A stretch of DNA of 64,000 bases. Source: Nostoc sp. FACHB-280. Its GTDB lineage: Bacteria; Cyanobacteriota; Cyanobacteriia; Cyanobacteriales; Nostocaceae. The stretch spans positions 1 through 64,000 of the forward strand of contig NZ_JACJSD010000004.1 in assembly GCF_014697615.1 (NCBI RefSeq). Reading direction: 5' to 3'. The translations under genes were made by a program, and so were the position numbers. The notes beneath the pieces were generated by a model that saw only the letters and a program-made list of their open reading frames with translations, was not told where the DNA came from and searched no databases. Shown piece by piece: positions 18,595 to 27,000 of this stretch; position 1 is the first letter of the stretch, and each line of letters opens with the position of its first letter.

Positions 18595-20061
18595 ATGTAT
18601 GGAGTTTCTTTGACAATGCAAATAGAGAATTTAGTAACAGATGAAATTACAGAAAAAGCAGCATGGGAAGCACTAGAAAAATCTATTCTCTATTATCGAG
18701 GGCGACCGATTGGTACAGTCGCAGCTTATGATAATTCTGTAGAAGCACTCAATTATGACCAGTGTTTTATTCGAGATTTTGTCTCTTCAGCATTAATTTT
18801 TCTCGCTAAAGGTAGAACAGATATTGTGCGTAACTTTTTAGAAGAAACTTTAAAGTTACAACCAAAAGAAAGGCAATTAGATGCTTATAAGCCAGGGAGA
18901 GGATTAATTCCAGCCAGCTTTAAAGTTGTGGTCGAGAATGGCGAAGAATATTTAGAAGCAGATTTTGGGGAACATGCGATCGCCAGAGTCACACCTGTTG
19001 ATTCTTGTCTGTGGTGGATTATTTTGTTACGCGCTTATGTTGTAGCGACCAAAGATTTTTCTATAGCTTATCAGCCAGAATTCCAAAATGGCATTCGGTT
19101 GATTATGGAAATTTGTTTGGCTAATCGTTTTGATATGTACCCAACACTATTAGTTCCAGACGGTGCTTGTATGATTGACCGTCGGATGGGTATATATGGA
19201 CATCCTCTCGAAATACAAGTTTTATTCTACACAGCACTCAGAGCAGCGCGGGAGTTATTAATTTGCCAAGGTAATCAAGATATTGTGATGGCAATTGATA
19301 ATCGTTTACCACTTTTATGCGGACATATTCGTCAGCATTATTGGATAGATATTAATCGCTTAAATGCCATTTATCGCTTCAAAAGTGAAGAATATGGCAA
19401 AGCAGCGGTGAATCTATTTAACATTTATGTAGACTCGATTCCCTATTACGAATTAGATAAATGGCTACCCAAAAAAGGTGGTTATCTGGCTGGGAATGTC
19501 GGGCCATCTCAGTTAGATACACGCTTTTTCACTTTGGGTAACTTGATGGCGATTATTTCTGACTTAGCCACAGAAGAACAGTCACAAGCAATTATGACTT
19601 TGATTGATGAAAGATGGGACGATTTAGTAGGCGATATGCCGATGAAAATCTGTTTCCCAGCGATAGAAGATGAAGAGTACAGAATTGTAACTGGATGTGA
19701 CCCGAAAAACATACCTTGGTCTTATCATAATGCTGGTAGCTGGCCTGTGTTGATGTGGATGTTAACAGCAGCAGCCATGAAAACTAATAGAACCAGTTTG
19801 GCAAAAAAAGCGATCGCCATTGCAGAAGCCCGCATTGGTGAAGATGAATGGCCAGAATACTACGATGGTAAAAAAGGCCGATTAATTGGAAAACAAGCGA
19901 GAAAGTACCAAACCTGGACAATTGCAGGTTTCTTATTAGCAAAAGAATTAGTTAAAGATGCTTCTCATTTACCGCTAGTAAGTTTCGATAAGTTACCACC
20001 AGATTTAGTATCAAGAGCATGTGAGTTTGAAATTCTCAGTGTAGATCCTCTTAGCTCCTGA
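18595..20061 (+). CDS. Alkaline/neutral invertase (GH100)
   Basis: Cytoplasmic enzyme that hydrolyses sucrose to glucose and fructose. 488 residues, typical of cyanobacterial GH100 enzymes and shorter than plant ones. Seen: [15 protein letters not shown] near 45 (with a catalytic Asp of the (alpha/alpha)6 barrel), [31 protein letters not shown] near 130, [19 protein letters not shown] near 180, [20 protein letters not shown], and near the end [16 protein letters not shown] (GH100 motif with the catalytic Glu counterpart region). Start could be ATG 18595 or ATG 18616; AGGAG lies ~20 bases before the first. In heterocyst formers such enzymes break down sucrose delivered to nitrogen-fixing cells. 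Whether this is the InvA or InvB type cannot be decided here. Confidence 0.93.
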   Translation: MYGVSLTMQIENLVTDEITEKAAWEALEKSILYYRGRPIGTVAAYDNSVEALNYDQCFIRDFVSSALIFLAKGRTDIVRNFLEETLKLQPKERQLDAYKPGRGLIPASFKVVVENGEEYLEADFGEHAIARVTPVDSCLWWIILLRAYVVATKDFSIAYQPEFQNGIRLIMEICLANRFDMYPTLLVPDGACMIDRRMGIYGHPLEIQVLFYTALRAARELLICQGNQDIVMAIDNRLPLLCGHIRQHYWIDINRLNAIYRFKSEEYGKAAVNLFNIYVDSIPYYELDKWLPKKGGYLAGNVGPSQLDTRFFTLGNLMAIISDLATEEQSQAIMTLIDERWDDLVGDMPMKICFPAIEDEEYRIVTGCDPKNIPWSYHNAGSWPVLMWMLTAAAMKTNRTSLAKKAIAIAEARIGEDEWPEYYDGKKGRLIGKQARKYQTWTIAGFLLAKELVKDASHLPLVSFDKLPPDLVSRACEFEILSVDPLSS

Positions 20062-20080
20062 TATTGAGTAACAAAGAATT

Positions 20081-20116
20081 CAGTCGTCAGCATTCAATTC
20101 TGAATTCTGGCGACTG
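20081..20116. terminator. Hairpin after invertase
   Basis: CAGTCGTCAG (20081-20090) pairs with CTGGCGACTG (20107-20116) with one mismatch, 20 bases past the invertase stop. There is no marked U tract, so this is a possible factor-dependent end or a repeat. Confidence 0.4.
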
Positions 20117-20166
20117 AGCTATATATTCTGTTTTTATCAGGACTCACGCAAAAATTCCCAAAAAGC

Positions 20167-20475
20167 TTACTCTAGCCCTTCACCTTCACCGGGAACTATT
20201 TTTTGAGCAGTGCCATTCAGGATTTCTGCCCACATTTCATCAAAGGTGATACCCCGCTTTTTCGCTAAATATTCCACCCTTTCTCGAATTAACTTGTCTC
20301 GCTCCTGAAGTTTGGCACATAAAAGAGATTGTGCCTGGGCAACCTTAGTTCGACCATTTACCCATGAATCGACAGTGAGTAAATCATTGTAATACTCACC
20401 AAGCGCCGGAATCGCTAACCTTTCATCCTTTCTGGGCATTTCATCCTTTCTGGGGTTTGATTCTACTGCATTCAT
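20167..20475 (-). CDS. Small conserved hypothetical protein
   Basis: 102 residues, charged, no membrane segment. A central helical region (LLCAKLQERDKLIRERVEYL) with coiled-coil character is followed by AKKRGITFDEMWAEILNGTA. The first 17 residues contain a small internal duplication (NPRKDEMPRKDER), reflecting a tandem repeat TTTCATCCTTTCTGGG in the DNA near 20424-20456, so the true start could be the second Met (residue 13). It converges on the invertase gene. No family recognised; the compact C-terminal helix could be DNA- or protein-binding, which is a guess. Confidence 0.6.
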   Translation of the reverse strand: MNAVESNPRKDEMPRKDERLAIPALGEYYNDLLTVDSWVNGRTKVAQAQSLLCAKLQERDKLIRERVEYLAKKRGITFDEMWAEILNGTAQKIVPGEGEGLE

Positions 20476-20650
20476 ATTGCTACCTAAGCGATTCTATTGT
20501 TCCAGATTTGCCCCAGAGTTGGCACAAAAAAGGATGACTAAATTAATTTTCCCAAAATTGACCCAAATACGTCACAATTACGCCCACATTTGATAGGATG
20601 CAAAAGTACATAAAAAGCGGCTTCAGTTGATGAACCAAAGCCATTAAAAT

Positions 20651-21118
20651 ATGCTTAAATTCAAGTCAAAAATTATTGCCATAGAAACAAGTTTGGTTCT
20701 GTGTGGGACTGCTTTACCCAATCGCCCAGTTAACGCGAATCCTGCGGTACTTGCACCCGCCGCTTTTTGTGCAGGCACGGCTGGGGTAGGATGTGTACTG
20801 GTTGGAGTTGCTATTGTAGGTGGCAGTGCTTACTATATCTGGCGTTCTAGGGATGGGAAGCATTATGCAGCAGACGCAAATGGAAAGATCAACAATTCTG
20901 AAAGATTAGTTGGTACAGCCAAACCTTTGCAGAGTAGAGCTATATCTGGGATTGAGGCAGCAAAACTAGGAGATGCTCACTGGGCTAATACTGTTACTGA
21001 CTGTTATAAGATTGCCAAAAAGATAGGTAAAACACTAAAAAGACAACACCCAGCCGTTGGTGGTGGATACTGGTGTATTTTTCCTGGAGAACAAACAAGT
21101 TTTGGAGACAACAGATGA
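20651..21118 (+). CDS. Hypothetical exported/membrane protein, first of an overlapping pair
   Basis: 155 residues. An N-terminal signal-like segment (KSKIIAIETSLVLCGTALP) is followed by a second hydrophobic stretch rich in Gly/Ala/Val (~40-66), then RSRDGKHYAADANGK and a C-terminal domain with two Cys (TDCYKIA and GGYWCIFP) and WANTVTD. No family recognised. The stop overlaps the start of the next gene as ATGA (21115-21118), so the two are translationally coupled. An exported protein with a small C-terminal domain coupled to a cytoplasmic partner recalls effector/immunity pairs, but nothing in the sequence proves that. Confidence 0.65.
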   Translation: MLKFKSKIIAIETSLVLCGTALPNRPVNANPAVLAPAAFCAGTAGVGCVLVGVAIVGGSAYYIWRSRDGKHYAADANGKINNSERLVGTAKPLQSRAISGIEAAKLGDAHWANTVTDCYKIAKKIGKTLKRQHPAVGGGYWCIFPGEQTSFGDNR

Positions 21119-21504
21119 ATTTACAAGAATTAGAACAGTTTAACGAGTTGAGAGGCGACACGCTTTTAACATCCATTCTGACTTTTCCTAGTTTTAATGC
21201 ACCAGGATATGAACTTACGGGTGGAATGGAAATTTGTGGTGGAGTCGATGATGCAATTGCTGAGATTGAGACTATTGTGTGGACTGCTGGTTACAAAAAC
21301 AATCCTGAACACGAATGGAAACTGGTTAGCTATGAGGTGTTTGTACCTCAAAAAATGGTTTTAGTTGGTAATGGAAATATGCCCTCGTGTGAAACTGCAC
21401 CAGTGCATAGTGCTGTCATCTACTGCTATTACAGTCCGATAAAACCAGAAGTAATTAACCAGTTGATTCAACAAAATCAACCTTGGGTTATAGGTAATGA
21501 ATAA
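21115..21504 (+). CDS. Hypothetical soluble protein coupled to upstream exported protein
   Basis: 129 residues from the ATG at 21115, chosen because of the ATGA overlap with the preceding stop and TTTGGAGA just before it; a longer frame starts at 21073 but would overlap more. Acidic and soluble, with YELTGGMEICGGVDDAIAEI, HEWKLVSYEVFVPQKMV and a hydrophobic strand HSAVIYCYYSP. No family recognised. Translation coupling says that it works with the exported protein before it. It could be an immunity-like or chaperone-like partner, which is inference only. Confidence 0.65.
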   Translation: MNLQELEQFNELRGDTLLTSILTFPSFNAPGYELTGGMEICGGVDDAIAEIETIVWTAGYKNNPEHEWKLVSYEVFVPQKMVLVGNGNMPSCETAPVHSAVIYCYYSPIKPEVINQLIQQNQPWVIGNE

Positions 21505-21535
21505 TACTTAAAATCAATGATAGGGTGCTAGTACA

Positions 21536-21872
21536 TTGATTCAAGTGATACGTGAACGTGCTACGAAACAGCAGATTGACGAAATGCTCAAAACCTGGGG
21601 AGTATTTATCAAAATAGTAGTGGATATCGAGCGTGAAATTTTGGCTGGTGGTGCAGAGCGTCACTATGAATGTGAGCAAGAATTGTTGAAAGATGGTAGT
21701 AAACAAAAAAAATCTTTGGGGTGCAGATTGGTGTCCTTTCACCCAAGAAATGGTGTTTGAATCGATTATTAACATTCGCCCCAGCCAAAACAATCGTACT
21801 ATGATCATTGAATCCCCTGATATTAGAGAGCGAGTTACTCAGATTACCCTGCGATTACTAGGAGGATTATGA
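21536..21872 (+). pseudogene. DUF5674 gene with +1 frameshift at an A8 run
   Basis: The first frame (TTG start at 21536, ends at 21760) encodes IQVIRERATKQQIDEML, VDIEREILAGGAERHYECE and LLKDGSKQ, the N-terminal two thirds of a DUF5674 protein. After an A8 run (21705-21712) the frame becomes unlike the family. Removing one A restores LWGADWCPFTQEMVFESIIN, then IRPSQNNRTMIIESPDIRER to a TGA at 21870-21872, i.e. a full family-length product of ~111 residues. The restored stop overlaps the next start as ATGA (21869-21872). It is either a recent inactivation, a sequencing error in the homopolymer, or expression by slippage at A8. Function of DUF5674 is unknown. Confidence 0.8.
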
Positions 21873-22228
21873 TACCGAACTGGAGCGCAATTGAAGCAAG
21901 TTTTTTAAATCAACCCCATCCACAGCAGTTGGGAGAACTGGCAGCTTCTTTGGCACGTCTCAAATCCTGGTGTCAAAAGAATGCCAGCCGTGAATTAGTG
22001 CCAGTGTTACTTTCGGAAAACTTACTATACGTGAATTTGTTACAACAAAAAAGCCAGAGCAATCATACTGAATTAACCCAACTCCAAAACTTGCTAGAAG
22101 ACTGGCAGCAAAATTGGGTAAATATTTACGATAATCCCACCAAAACTGCATCCTTGGCTGCGGCTGCGGCTACTTGGTCAGAACGAGTGTTGAAGATGTC
22201 GGGGTTATTATCTACAGCAGTTATGTAG
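21869..22228 (+). CDS. Conserved hypothetical helical protein
   Basis: 119 residues, predicted all-helical and soluble: SLARLKSWCQKNASRELVPV, TELTQLQNLLEDWQQNW and a C-terminal Ala-rich helix. No family recognised beyond similarity in feel to other small cyanobacterial proteins. The start is well supported: AGGAGG (21860-21865) lies just upstream and the ATG overlaps the stop of the frame-restored DUF5674 gene (ATGA), so the two were built as one coupled unit. It converges on arfB. Confidence 0.65.
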   Translation: MIPNWSAIEASFLNQPHPQQLGELAASLARLKSWCQKNASRELVPVLLSENLLYVNLLQQKSQSNHTELTQLQNLLEDWQQNWVNIYDNPTKTASLAAAAATWSERVLKMSGLLSTAVM

Positions 22229-22314
22229 CTGGGCTGCGATCGCTGGATATCTGCAATTTCTTAGAGGAAAAAGGAGCGATCGCCTTCAGCACTTTTCTCT
22301 GGTAGCATCAGATT

Positions 22315-22728
22315 TTAATCAATTACCTGCCTTCTCATTGACTTAATTTGACTACGCTTAGTTTTACTGTCAAGACGTTTTTTTTGAGAACTACGAGTTG
22401 GTTTGGTGGGTTTGCGGATTTCGGGTAGTACAACTGCGCTGAGTATGAGTTGCTTGAGTCGTTGCAAAGCTTCTTCCCGATTTTGTTCTTGGCTACGGTG
22501 TTCTTGAGCTTTGATGACAATAACCCCATCCTGGGTGATGCGTCGGTCGTTGAGCTTGAGAAGTTGCTGTTTATAGAAAGCGGGTAGTGATGAAGCTTCA
22601 ATGTCAAAGCGTAAATGAATGGCTGTAGCAACTTTGTTGACGTTTTGACCCCCGGCTCCTTGAGAACGAATCGCGCTAATTTCGAGTTCGCTATCGGGGA
22701 TGATGATTTTATTCTTAATTTGCAGCAT
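22315..22728 (-). CDS. arfB: Alternative ribosome-rescue factor ArfB (peptidyl-tRNA hydrolase YaeJ)
   Basis: Rescues ribosomes stalled on mRNA lacking a stop codon by hydrolysing peptidyl-tRNA. 137 residues from the Met at 22728, chosen because it aligns with E. coli ArfB (I...IPD.ELE...AI). Seen: IRSQGAGGQNVNKVATAIHL with the catalytic GGQ at 26-28, and the long basic C-terminal tail (KPTKPTRSSQKKRLDSKTKR) that enters the empty mRNA channel and distinguishes ArfB from RF1/RF2. It stands alone and converges on the gene at 21869. Very secure. Confidence 0.95.
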   Translation of the reverse strand: MLQIKNKIIIPDSELEISAIRSQGAGGQNVNKVATAIHLRFDIEASSLPAFYKQQLLKLNDRRITQDGVIVIKAQEHRSQEQNREEALQRLKQLILSAVVLPEIRKPTKPTRSSQKKRLDSKTKRSQIKSMRRQVID

Positions 22729-22883
22729 AACTTTACTATACGCCCGAAGCCACAAAGAAAGCAGGGTAGTTAAACTTTATGAGTCTACTGTTTTCTGGAA
22801 TTCGTAATTTAGGCGGTGTAGTCCTTATTAGTCAAGCAACTTATAAATAACTTCTATAAATAACTAGGGGAAAATTACCCCAT

Positions 22884-22912
22884 CAAAAGCCCAGTCATAC
22901 CGACTGGGCTTT
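22884..22912. terminator. Intrinsic-type terminator hairpin in divergent region
   Basis: AAAAGCCCAGTC (22884-22895), loop ATACC, GACTGGGCTTTT (22901-22912): a perfect 12-base stem with A and T runs outside, so it works on either strand. It lies between the divergent arfB and rsmB starts, where no protein gene needs it, so it may end a small RNA. Confidence 0.75.
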
Positions 22913-22950
22913 TGGTTTAAGGCTATGTTTGCGGAACTAATTGGTTTATT

Positions 22951-22980
22951 CCCGGATTTCTCACTTGCGAGAAATCCGGG
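22951..22980. repeat. Perfect 12-base inverted repeat upstream of rsmB
   Basis: CCCGGATTTCTC (22951-22962), loop ACTTGC, GAGAAATCCGGG (22969-22980). It is 85 bases before the rsmB start and has no adjacent T run. It could be a dispersed palindrome or a leader RNA element. Confidence 0.6.
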
Positions 22981-23064
22981 ATCAAGAAGGGTAATTCTAC
23001 TTGTGTGTACCATGCTGATAGAATAATACAGCCCTGCCAAGTCAACGGGGGTAGATGAAAACTT

Positions 23065-24414
23065 ATGACTAACCCCCGCCAAATAGCTTTTGTGGCTTTG
23101 CGAGATGTTCACAAAGGGGCTTATGCTGATGTTGCCTTAGATAGAGTGTTGCGAAAATTTAAATTGCCAGATAGCGATCGCCGTCTAGCGACAGAATTAG
23201 TTTATGGCAGTGTCCGCAGATTACGCACTCTTGATGCTTTAATTGACCAACTCGCCACGAAAAAAGCTCATCAACAACCACCAGAACTGCGTACCATTCT
23301 GCATCTTGGTTTTTATCAACTCCGCTACCAAGAACGCATTCCTCCTTCAGCAGCAGTAAATACAACGGTGGAACTTGCTAAGGAAAATGGTTTTTCGGGA
23401 CTCACGGGTTTTGTGAATGGTTTGTTACGCCAGTACATCCGTCTTGCCGAAAAATCCCCCGAACCTTTGCAGTTACCAGATAACCCCGTAGAACGTTTGG
23501 GGATTTTGCATAGTTTACCCGACTGGATAATTCAAGTTTGGTTAGACCAAATTGGTGTTGCAGAAACCGAAAAACTCTGTGAATGGATGAACCAAACACC
23601 GACAATCGATTTACGCATCAACCCACTCCGCACTAATTTAGAACAAGTAGCCACAGCCTTAGAATCGGCGGGAGTTTTAGCTCAAAAAATCCCCAATTTA
23701 CCCCAAGCTTTAAGGTTAATTAGCAGTACCGGGGCGATACAAAATTTACCAGGGTTTACTGAAGGTTGGTGGGTTGTGCAGGATGCAAGCGCCCAACTGG
23801 TGAGCCATTTACTTGACCCTCAACCGGATGAGGTGGTAATTGATACTTGTGCCGCCCCTGGAGGGAAAACAACTCACATTGCAGAGTTGATGCAGGATCA
23901 AGGTAAAATTTGGGCTTGCGATCGCACTGATTCCCGATTGCGAAAACTCCAAGAAAATGCGCGGCGGCTCAATTTGCAATCAATTGAAATTTGTACTGGC
24001 GACAGTCGTAACTTGCCGCAATTTTATAATATTGGCGATCGCCTGTTGTTAGATGCCCCATGTTCTGGTTTAGGAACTTTACACCGCCACGCCGATGCAC
24101 GTTGGCGACAAACACCAGAATCTATCCAAGAACTTTCACAGCTACAAAAGCAATTACTGTCCCACACATCAAATTTTGTCAAAAACGGTGGCGTGCTGGT
24201 TTATGCAACTTGTACACTGCATCCAGCCGAAAATGAAGCGGTAATTTCGGAATTTTTAGCAGAAAATCCGCAATGGCAAATTGAGCCTCTCGCACCCAGT
24301 TCACCCTACTCTATTTATTCCACACCCCAAGGCTGGCTGAAAGTCTGGCCGCACCGTTGGGATATGGACGGCTTTTTTATGGTGCGCTTAAGAAAAACTA
24401 ATGATTCAGGGTGA
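23065..24414 (+). CDS. rsmB: 16S rRNA m5C967 methyltransferase RsmB
   Basis: Methylates C967 of 16S rRNA with S-adenosylmethionine. 449 residues, normal for the family. N-terminal ~140 residues form the NusB-like RNA-binding domain (ELVYGSVRRLRTLDALIDQL). The C-terminal Rossmann methyltransferase has SAM motif DTCAAPGGKTTHIAEL near 265, LLDAPCSGLGTLHRH near 330 with the release Cys, and the catalytic Cys in VYATCTLHPAENE near 383. All catalytic residues are present. Upstream is a hairpin-rich divergent region; the next gene follows by 57 bases with its own AGGAGG, so the two may be co-transcribed. Confidence 0.96.
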   Translation: MTNPRQIAFVALRDVHKGAYADVALDRVLRKFKLPDSDRRLATELVYGSVRRLRTLDALIDQLATKKAHQQPPELRTILHLGFYQLRYQERIPPSAAVNTTVELAKENGFSGLTGFVNGLLRQYIRLAEKSPEPLQLPDNPVERLGILHSLPDWIIQVWLDQIGVAETEKLCEWMNQTPTIDLRINPLRTNLEQVATALESAGVLAQKIPNLPQALRLISSTGAIQNLPGFTEGWWVVQDASAQLVSHLLDPQPDEVVIDTCAAPGGKTTHIAELMQDQGKIWACDRTDSRLRKLQENARRLNLQSIEICTGDSRNLPQFYNIGDRLLLDAPCSGLGTLHRHADARWRQTPESIQELSQLQKQLLSHTSNFVKNGGVLVYATCTLHPAENEAVISEFLAENPQWQIEPLAPSSPYSIYSTPQGWLKVWPHRWDMDGFFMVRLRKTNDSG

Positions 24415-24471
24415 TTACTGCCAGGGATTGTACCATTTGATGGAAGCCCCAATCTCCCACAGGAGGCAGCA

Positions 24472-24894
24472 ATGGTTACTGATTCCAATGTAAAGAACTT
24501 AGTTAAAATCTTGATTGGAGCAGCTTGGATTGATGGGATAATTCAACCAGAGGAACGACAGTATCTCCGCGAAATTGCTCAAGCTAAAGGTTTGGCTACC
24601 GATCCAGAAATTAAGCCTTGGTTGTACGAATTAGTACCCGTGCAACCCAAAGAATGTTACGCTTGGGTGAAAGAATATTTAGGCGATCGCCCAAGCTTGG
24701 AAGATTGCGAAAGTTTGATTGAAGCTATTAGCGGCTTAATTTATAGCGATGGCGAAGTCGCAACCGAAGAAGCCCGACTCCTGACACAAATTCAGGACTT
24801 AGCTGAACAAGATTCTAACCAACAACCAGTTCATAATGCGTTGCTTAAACAAATTCAAACGCTTTATCGTCGTTGGGTCGAGGTACAGAATTAA
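24472..24894 (+). CDS. TerB-like (tellurite resistance-type) protein
   Basis: 140 residues, cytoplasmic helical protein of the TerB family. Seen: two related halves, ILIGAAWIDGIIQPEERQYL near 10 and ISGLIYSDGEVATEEARLL near 85, each with the acidic D-G-x(2)-x-x-E-E pattern that binds metal in TerB proteins. The start has AGGAGG (24461-24466) at good distance. It follows rsmB by 57 bases. In cyanobacteria TerB proteins are widespread and generally not tied to tellurite; a stress or metal-related role is possible but not shown. Confidence 0.85.
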   Translation: MVTDSNVKNLVKILIGAAWIDGIIQPEERQYLREIAQAKGLATDPEIKPWLYELVPVQPKECYAWVKEYLGDRPSLEDCESLIEAISGLIYSDGEVATEEARLLTQIQDLAEQDSNQQPVHNALLKQIQTLYRRWVEVQN

Positions 24895-24998
24895 TGGTGT
24901 AATGTCTATAGTCAAGAGTCCAAAGGCAAAAGTCAAAAGTCCAGATTTTGCAATCTAAAACTTTGATCATTGACCATTGACTGTTGACTATTGACCAA
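24895..24998. repeat. Short heptamer-type tandem repeats (TTGACYATTGAC)
   Basis: GTCAAGAGTCCAAAGGCAAA-type units at ~24907-24945 and TTGACCATTGACTGTTGACT at ~24967-24995 form short tandem repeats typical of heterocystous cyanobacteria. They sit between two convergent genes. Confidence 0.65.
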
Positions 24999-25226
24999 TT
25001 ATGCTTTTGGTTCACCAATACCGGGAGTTTCTTCTTTTTCTACTTTGGGTACAAAGTCGGGGCGTTCTTTACTTTCCCAACCAACTGGGCGTTTAGAGTT
25101 GTACCAAGCAATAGAACCAATGGTGACAGCAGCAATAAACCCAACTACATAAACCAATGTAAAAGCAAAGGGGAAATGACCTCCGCCTGTTGCTACTGAA
25201 TCTGCTGCCTGCATTAATATAAGCAT
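24999..25226 (-). CDS. Small single-pass thylakoid-type protein, possibly PSII assembly factor Psb35
   Basis: 75 residues with one membrane helix (~17-40, FAFTLVYVVGFIAAVTIGSI), then the conserved-looking AWYNSKRPVGWESKERPDFV and an acidic Pro-rich tail. As I recall, this layout and the NSKRP-GWE segment match the small cyanobacterial protein Psb35 (Ssl2148 of Synechocystis), which stabilises the CP47 assembly module of photosystem II. I cannot verify this by alignment. It is not an HLIP: it lacks the chlorophyll-binding ExxNxR motif. No neighbour is photosynthetic. Confidence 0.55.
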   Translation of the reverse strand: MLILMQAADSVATGGGHFPFAFTLVYVVGFIAAVTIGSIAWYNSKRPVGWESKERPDFVPKVEKEETPGIGEPKA

Positions 25227-25534
25227 GAGTATATGTTCCTTTTTTACGCAACACTACTTAAGACACTATAAAACTAGAGTATCACTTACATCCTCCCCAA
25301 GTTTGAAATAGTGGGTCTTTCAGCAGATACAGAAGACGTAAAACCTTCACAGTGTAAGGGTTACAAAAAATTATCGATAAAAAATTCTGTATATATAGCA
25401 GAGGACAGGTGAGAGGTAACAGGTGACAGGTGACAGTGTTAAACGCTTTATATTCAAATTTGTAGAGACGTTGTATACAACGTCTCTACTGGGGTTGAGA
25501 ATAGGAAAATTATTTCTGAAAGCAACTTTATGCT
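25227..25534. repeat. Intergenic region with perfect 28-base palindrome
   Basis: At 25462-25489 GTAGAGACGTTGTA is followed directly by its exact reverse complement TACAACGTCTCTAC. Such palindromes are widely dispersed in cyanobacterial genomes. Just before it is a tandem GGTAACAGGTGACAGGTGAC stretch (~25410-25436). The part next to 25226 probably carries the promoter of the small membrane protein. Confidence 0.75.
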
Positions 25535-26380
25535 TTATGTATGAAATAAGACAGTAAATAACGGGATAAACGCTAAGATAAAGCCTTGCCAAGACTGCCA
25601 GTTCATCGCTAATTTGGGTTCTGGTGGTGCAAGTAAAGCATCAATTCTTTGTTCCAAGCGATCGCCTAAACTACTACCCAAAGCCGCACAGCACACCGCA
25701 GATTCCGGTAACACAGAAGTTTGGCTGACAACTAACACTAACGATTCTGCTAACAGCAGTGGATCAACTTGGGAAGCAGCGTAACTATCCGCACGTAGTT
25801 CGCGCAACACTAATAATTCTTGCCACAACGCATCTGTATTCGGTAGCCAAGTGGTGCAAGCACGCACCCACCCCAGCCAGAAAAACCAAAATGTATCGCG
25901 GTAATAATGATGTCCTTGCTCATGGGCTAAGACACTTTCGACATGAGCAGGTGAAAGATTCTGGAGTAATCCTTGGCTAACTACTAGTTCTGGTTGCCAA
26001 AAACCAATTTGACCAGCAAACAATGTTGGTGTATTGATTAGCCTAGCTGATTTACCATCAAGATTAATCAAGGGAGCATGACGGGCAGATTCTACAGATT
26101 GCCAACCTTGGATAGTGAGTTTTATGCACAAAAAAGCAAAATAGCCGAGAATGACAAACGCTAAATCGTAGCTCAACCAGCCTGTGTAGACTCCGCCCAT
26201 TTTACCTTGCGGCCCCATACACAGCAGGGCGATCGCAGTCATAAATATCAACAAAGGCGGAAACAAAAAGATAAATAAAGCTTTCCGCCAGCGTAGATTC
26301 CAATTACCCGGACTATTCACCCAAGAACATCTTAATATCCAAGAAACTGCTACAGCCGTCAAAATCATGATTAGGTGCAT
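25535..26380 (-). CDS. M56-family (BlaR1-type) membrane metalloprotease, possible PetP
   Basis: 281-residue integral membrane protease. Four or so hydrophobic segments (e.g. ~3-20, 34-55, 70-90 and the C-terminus) surround a zinc-protease domain with HEQGH at 153-157 (HExxH) and the downstream Glu in LRELRADSYA. Unlike BlaR1 there is no C-terminal penicillin-sensor domain. The BlaI-type repressor gene overlaps it by one base upstream. In Synechocystis a pair of this kind, PetR/PetP, controls the plastocyanin/cytochrome c6 switch: PetP degrades the repressor when copper is present. Orthology is likely from gene order and type but not proven here. Confidence 0.88.
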   Translation of the reverse strand: MHLIMILTAVAVSWILRCSWVNSPGNWNLRWRKALFIFLFPPLLIFMTAIALLCMGPQGKMGGVYTGWLSYDLAFVILGYFAFLCIKLTIQGWQSVESARHAPLINLDGKSARLINTPTLFAGQIGFWQPELVVSQGLLQNLSPAHVESVLAHEQGHHYYRDTFWFFWLGWVRACTTWLPNTDALWQELLVLRELRADSYAASQVDPLLLAESLVLVVSQTSVLPESAVCCAALGSSLGDRLEQRIDALLAPPEPKLAMNWQSWQGFILAFIPLFTVLFHT

Positions 26381-26799
26381 TATTGTTCCTCCCTGGCTTG
26401 GCGTGCAGCTTGAATCCGCTTGGCTATTGCTTCTATCTGTGCTTGGGCTGTTTCATCCAGACTATCAGCAAAGGCCGCAATCACATCGGGATTACCCACT
26501 GCGAGAAAGCGTTGTAGTTGATCATGAGCTTTAATCACCTGCGCCTGTTGTTTACTCAGCAATGGTCGCCAATAAAAAGCTCTTCCTTGTTTATCGCAGG
26601 CCAGCCAGCCTTTTTCGGTGAGCCGACGCAGCACTGTGGTGACAGAAGTATAAGCCAATTCTCGGTTAGGATCAGCCAAAATGCGATCGTGTACATCTTT
26701 AACTGTCGCGGAACCAAGTTCCCAGACAATATTTAAAATTTCTGCTTCCAAAGGGCCTACAGACAGTTGTTTTGGACGGTAATCGGGTAAAGGTGCCAT
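26380..26799 (-). CDS. BlaI/MecI/CopY-family repressor, possible PetR
   Basis: 139-residue winged-helix repressor. Seen: LGPLEAEILN-type start (VGPLEAEILNIVWELGSATV), the recognition helix region RELAYTSVTTVLRRLTEKGW at ~47-66 (family signature AYTTVxTxLxRL) and the wing with FYWRPLLSK. The C-terminal helices mediate dimerisation and carry the cleavage region of the family. Together with the one-base-overlapping M56 protease downstream it forms a sense-and-cleave module. By analogy with Synechocystis PetR it may repress petE or petJ according to copper; targets are not in this window. I see no perfect TACA-N-TGTA operator upstream. Confidence 0.9.
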   Translation of the reverse strand: MAPLPDYRPKQLSVGPLEAEILNIVWELGSATVKDVHDRILADPNRELAYTSVTTVLRRLTEKGWLACDKQGRAFYWRPLLSKQQAQVIKAHDQLQRFLAVGNPDVIAAFADSLDETAQAQIEAIAKRIQAARQAREEQ

Positions 26800-27000
26800 G
26801 TCGATTTTAGATCCTAGAGTTTACATTGGCAGATTTGATGCAAAATTCCCCTCTTGATTGACCAAGGTAGAGTTATTATAAATCCCTTGTTTTTTAGATA
26901 CCTGATTCCATTAAATCAATCAAGCGATCGCACCTCTGAAAATACCATCGCAAATCTTCATAATCATTGTCCTTCAATACCACTCAAAGGATCTGCAATT

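Noticed and set aside
22864-23112. Minus-strand frame of 82 codons over the rsmB start
   Set aside because: It crosses the terminator hairpin, the dyad and the start of rsmB; no family resemblance.
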